A stretch of DNA of 64,000 nt, taken from NCBI GenBank assembly GCA_017551705.1, contig JAFZLA010000071.1:24528-88527 (forward strand), in the 5' to 3' direction. The position numbers were made by a program, and so were the translations under genes. Of the stretch, positions 60,948-64,000 are shown piece by piece. This DNA comes from Treponema sp. (GTDB taxonomy: Bacteria; Spirochaetota; Spirochaetia; Treponematales; Treponemataceae). The notes beneath the pieces are model-generated. The model searched no databases and had not been told where the DNA came from. It saw only the letters and a program-made list of their open reading frames with translations. The first letter of the stretch is position 1. Each line of letters opens with the position of its first letter.

Positions 60948-63900
60948 ATGAAAAAACTTCGCGTTGTGTCTTTGTTCTTGGCAGTCGGCCTTGCCGCGGC
61001 GCTTTTTGCCGCTGACGTTTCGAACCAGCCAAAATACATTTCTCCAAACAATGACGGCGTTCAAGACACTTTGGACGTAAAGTTTAGCGTCAAGGACAAA
61101 AGCAAAATAACCGGCTGGGCCTTGATTATTGAGGACTCAAGCGGAAAGGTCGTGCGAACGATAGGAAACAAGGTCGCCTTGCCGACATCGTTCAACGCGA
61201 AGAATTTCGCAAAGCAAATTCTATCCAAAAAGCAGTCGGTGGAAGTGCCGCCTGTCGTAGTTTGGAACGGAGCTTTCGACAACGGAGAGACCGCTCCCGA
61301 CGGCGAGTATTTTTATTACATCACGGCCACCGACGAACGCAAAAATAAAAACTCGACAAAAAAACTTCCTGTAATTGTAAAGAACACTCCGCCAAAAGTG
61401 ACGCTTTCGGTTTTGCCCGAAGGCCAAAGAATTTTTGGCGAAGGCGACAAGCCCGAATTTGCTTTTGGCCAGGAAGGCACAAAAGAAGACAAATGGGTGG
61501 CCACGATTGCGGCCGCCGACGGAAAGGTTGTCAGAAACTATTCTTGGTCTGACAGCGACCCCAAATCTTTTGCTTGGAACGGAACTGACGACAAGGGCGT
61601 GATTGTGTCCGACGGCGTTTACAAGTACACAATCTCCGCCACCGACCGCGCCGGAAACACTTGCAGCGAAGAAGTTTCAAACATCATCTTCTCCGCCGAA
61701 AAGCCTGAGACCAACGTAATGGTGGCGGGTTCCCGCTATTTCTCAATTCCTTCAAAGAGCAAGATTTCTTCGGTCAAGCTTGAAGTAGTCATTCCCGAGC
61801 CAAGAAAGAACAGCGGAAACGCCCTTGTAAATTGGAGCGTTGACATTTTGGACAAGTCAGGCTCGGTGGTAAAGAGCTACGCCGGAAAGCGCGGCGACGT
61901 TCCTCCGACAGAAATCGTTTTTGACGGAAAGAACCAAGCCGGCGCGCAAATCCCCGACGGCGAGTACTACGCCCGCGTCAACGCCGAGTATTTGAACGGC
62001 TACAAGACCCCCACGGTCAATTCTCCGATTTTTACGTTTGACACAGTTTCTCCCGCCGCGACATTGCTTTCTTACGACGAAATCTTCAGCCCCGACGGAG
62101 ACGGAAACAAGGACACCTTTACCCTTAAGCAGAGCGCCGACAAAAAGGACGGATCTCCTGTCCGCAACTGGACCGGCAAAATCATAAGCGCCCAAAACGG
62201 AAAAACTGTTTTCGAATGGAAGTTCGGCTCCAGCCTCCCAGAGAGCGTTTCTTGGAGCGGCTTGGACCAAAGCGGAAACCTCTGCGCCGACGGCGGCTAC
62301 AACTATGAGCTTACAGCCAGCGACGCCGCGGGAAACTCGTTTGAGACAAAAACCGCCAAAGCCTTTACTTTGGACACTTCTAAGACTGAGGTCATGCTGG
62401 CCGCCAGCGATCCTGCCTTCAATCCCAACGGAAAGCGCAAGGCCGTGACATACACAAGCGTGTTAAAGTCCAGCGCCGTCAAGTCTTACAATTTTGAAAT
62501 AAAGAATTCAAGCGGAGCGGTCGTGTTCTCATTGAAGGGCAACGGAAACGTTCCCGGAAAAATCACTTGGAACGGAAAGTCCGCTTCCGGCGTTGTTTGC
62601 GAAGACGGACTTTACACCGCTTCGATTTCAATCGACTCTGTGAACGGCTCGTCGGCCCGCGCCGCCGCCATGCCCGTTCTTATTGACACAAAGGTTCCCA
62701 GCGTGGAACTCGCCTTGGCCGACACTGTGTTCAGCCCCGACGGAGACAGCCGCAAGGAAACTCTTAAGGCTTCGGCCTCCAACTCGACCGACGAAGACGA
62801 ATGGACTGTGGCCATCGCCAACTCAAAGGGAGCGGTTGTGAAAACATTTGAATGGCGCGGAAAGGTTCCCGCAAAATTTGAATGGGACGCCCGGGACGAC
62901 AATGGAAACAAGGCTGCCGACGGAACTTACTCGCTTACGGTAAGCTCGACGGACAAGGCTGGAAACGAATTTAGCAAAAAGTTTGACGGCATTGTTGTCG
63001 ACAGCCGCCCGACAAGCGCCTACGTTACTGTCGCTTTGCCTGGATTTAGCCCCGAGTCAAAGACTGGCTTGACCAAGCAAAACTTTGGCGTCCGCTTGGC
63101 GCTCAACGAAGGAATAGAAAAGTGGTCCTTTGAAATCGTGGACGCAAAAGACAAGGCTGTTTACGCCTTTGACTCTTCCGCCAAGACAATTCCGCAAAGC
63201 TTTGTCTGGGACGGAAAGGACAAGGACAAAAAGAATCTGGAAGGAACCTTTGCGGGCCGCCTCAAGATTGAATACACAAAGGGCAATGTCGTGGACGTAA
63301 AGACAAGCGCCTTCATTTGCTCAGTGACGCCGCCCGCCTTGACGGTAAGCGTCGCCCCCGAATTCTTTAGCCCCGACAACGACGGAACCGACGACGACTG
63401 CTTTATTTCTTTGCGCGGAACTGCCGCCAACGGAGCCAAGCTTGTGTCTTGGTCGTTTGACATCAACAATCCTGTGGAGACAAAAAAGCCGGGCGCCTTC
63501 TGGAAGACAAGCGGAACGGACAAAATCACTCCGCAAATTGTTTGGGACGGCCTCAGCAACACCAGCACCGAAAAGGACGGAAAGGCTGAGCGCGTTCAGT
63601 CCGCGATGGACTATCCTTACGTCTTTACCGTCACTGACAGCCTTGGACTTACAAGCGTCAAGACAGGCGTCATTCCTGTCGACATCTTGGTAATCCCCGA
63701 CGGCGACGTCCTCAAGATGGCCGTTCCGTCAATCATATTCCGAAGCAACCACGCGGACTTCAAGACCGCCGAAGAGGCGCCCGGAAGCCAGGTCACAAAG
63801 GCCCAGGCCGCCAACAACGTCCGCGTCCTTAAGCGCGTGGCTGAGATTCTAAAGAAGTTCCCGGATTATACGGTTACCGTTGTTGGACACGCCAACAAGA

Positions 63901-64000
63901 CTGGAGCGGCCGGAGAGGACGAGACTTTGCTCAACCTTTCAAACGCCCGCGCCGCCTTTGTAAAGGACCGCTTGGTTGAGTACGGCATCAAGGCCGACCG
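60948..64000 (+). CDS. Large OmpA-domain protein with FlgD/Ig-like repeats, cut by window end
   Basis: The frame from ATG 60948 stays open to the last base (about 1,017 codons seen, no stop). Signal peptide MKKLRVVSLFLAVGLAAALFA. Then about six repeats of the type ...FSPDGDGNKDTFTL...VSWSGLDQSGNLCADGGYNYELTASDAAGNS: an Asp-rich start (SPDNDG/SPDGD, probably Ca-binding) and a W-N/D-G..DGxY FlgD-Ig-like end. At about 930-1017 begins an OmpA peptidoglycan-binding domain (YTVTVVGHANKTGAAGEDETLLNLSNARAAFVKDRL). Likely a periplasmic or outer-membrane structural protein; its C-terminal end lies beyond the window. Confidence 0.85.
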   Translation, partial: MKKLRVVSLFLAVGLAAALFAADVSNQPKYISPNNDGVQDTLDVKFSVKDKSKITGWALIIEDSSGKVVRTIGNKVALPTSFNAKNFAKQILSKKQSVEVPPVVVWNGAFDNGETAPDGEYFYYITATDERKNKNSTKKLPVIVKNTPPKVTLSVLPEGQRIFGEGDKPEFAFGQEGTKEDKWVATIAAADGKVVRNYSWSDSDPKSFAWNGTDDKGVIVSDGVYKYTISATDRAGNTCSEEVSNIIFSAEKPETNVMVAGSRYFSIPSKSKISSVKLEVVIPEPRKNSGNALVNWSVDILDKSGSVVKSYAGKRGDVPPTEIVFDGKNQAGAQIPDGEYYARVNAEYLNGYKTPTVNSPIFTFDTVSPAATLLSYDEIFSPDGDGNKDTFTLKQSADKKDGSPVRNWTGKIISAQNGKTVFEWKFGSSLPESVSWSGLDQSGNLCADGGYNYELTASDAAGNSFETKTAKAFTLDTSKTEVMLAASDPAFNPNGKRKAVTYTSVLKSSAVKSYNFEIKNSSGAVVFSLKGNGNVPGKITWNGKSASGVVCEDGLYTASISIDSVNGSSARAAAMPVLIDTKVPSVELALADTVFSPDGDSRKETLKASASNSTDEDEWTVAIANSKGAVVKTFEWRGKVPAKFEWDARDDNGNKAADGTYSLTVSSTDKAGNEFSKKFDGIVVDSRPTSAYVTVALPGFSPESKTGLTKQNFGVRLALNEGIEKWSFEIVDAKDKAVYAFDSSAKTIPQSFVWDGKDKDKKNLEGTFAGRLKIEYTKGNVVDVKTSAFICSVTPPALTVSVAPEFFSPDNDGTDDDCFISLRGTAANGAKLVSWSFDINNPVETKKPGAFWKTSGTDKITPQIVWDGLSNTSTEKDGKAERVQSAMDYPYVFTVTDSLGLTSVKTGVIPVDILVIPDGDVLKMAVPSIIFRSNHADFKTAEEAPGSQVTKAQAANNVRVLKRVAEILKKFPDYTVTVVGHANKTGAAGEDETLLNLSNARAAFVKDRLVEYGIKAD

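Overview
The window looks like a chromosomal segment of a saccharolytic, Treponema-like spirochaete. The evidence is two adjacent genes for FlaA flagellar-sheath proteins, the compact division cluster mraZ-rsmH-ftsL-murF-ftsW-ftsQ-ftsA-ftsZ followed by a Xer recombinase, spirochaetal lipoproteins with loose lipoboxes, several Rpn/PDDEXK nuclease genes, a NifU-like/GGGtGRT gene pair and a secreted GH5 glycanase. Most genes are moderately GC-rich with GGC/GCC/AAG-type codons. The 40.1-51.6 kb block is visibly AT-richer. No rRNA, tRNA or CRISPR array was recognised.

Layout. 1-5 kb: a 5'-truncated acyltransferase, the methionine importer metN-metI-metQ, an FtsH-like membrane AAA+ ATPase without a protease domain, and a ribosome-rescue hydrolase (arfB). 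5.06-5.5 kb: a non-coding stretch folded as one large imperfect palindrome made of two inverted copies of a structured element with compensatory base changes. 5.6-13.7 kb: one giant lipoprotein (about 2,720 residues) of five beta-helix modules. 13.7-16.7 kb: a decayed array of Rpn-family nuclease genes (two intact, one with an internal deletion, two C-terminal stubs) plus a rearranged copy of the 3' end of the giant gene. 16.8-25.3 kb: a small orphan gene, the branched-chain amino-acid importer livKHMGF, a GH5 glycanase on the other strand and the flaA pair. 25.4-40 kb: a PDDEXK-like protein, the division cluster, a TPR lipoprotein, dprA, topA and xerC. 40.1-51.6 kb: a defence island. 51.6-64 kb: hslVU, a split chromate transporter, a class III nucleotide cyclase, GGGtGRT/NifU-like, a membrane protein, rubrerythrin, a putative outer-membrane protein and an OmpA-domain protein that runs off the window.

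The most interesting region is the defence island. It is a type I restriction-modification system whose genes are spread out in the order hsdR, DUF1016 nuclease, hsdS, hamA-like nuclease, hamB-like helicase, rhuM, hsdM. A Hachiman-like nuclease/helicase pair is therefore nested inside it. The island sits exactly between xerC and hslV, which are neighbours in the widely conserved dprA-topA-xerC(codV)-hslV(clpQ)-hslU(clpY) order, so it appears to be an insertion into a housekeeping cluster. A GC-rich repeat is inserted in frame in the HsdS linker, and an inverted copy lies between hamB and rhuM. All functions are inferred by reading motifs by eye. No database search was possible.
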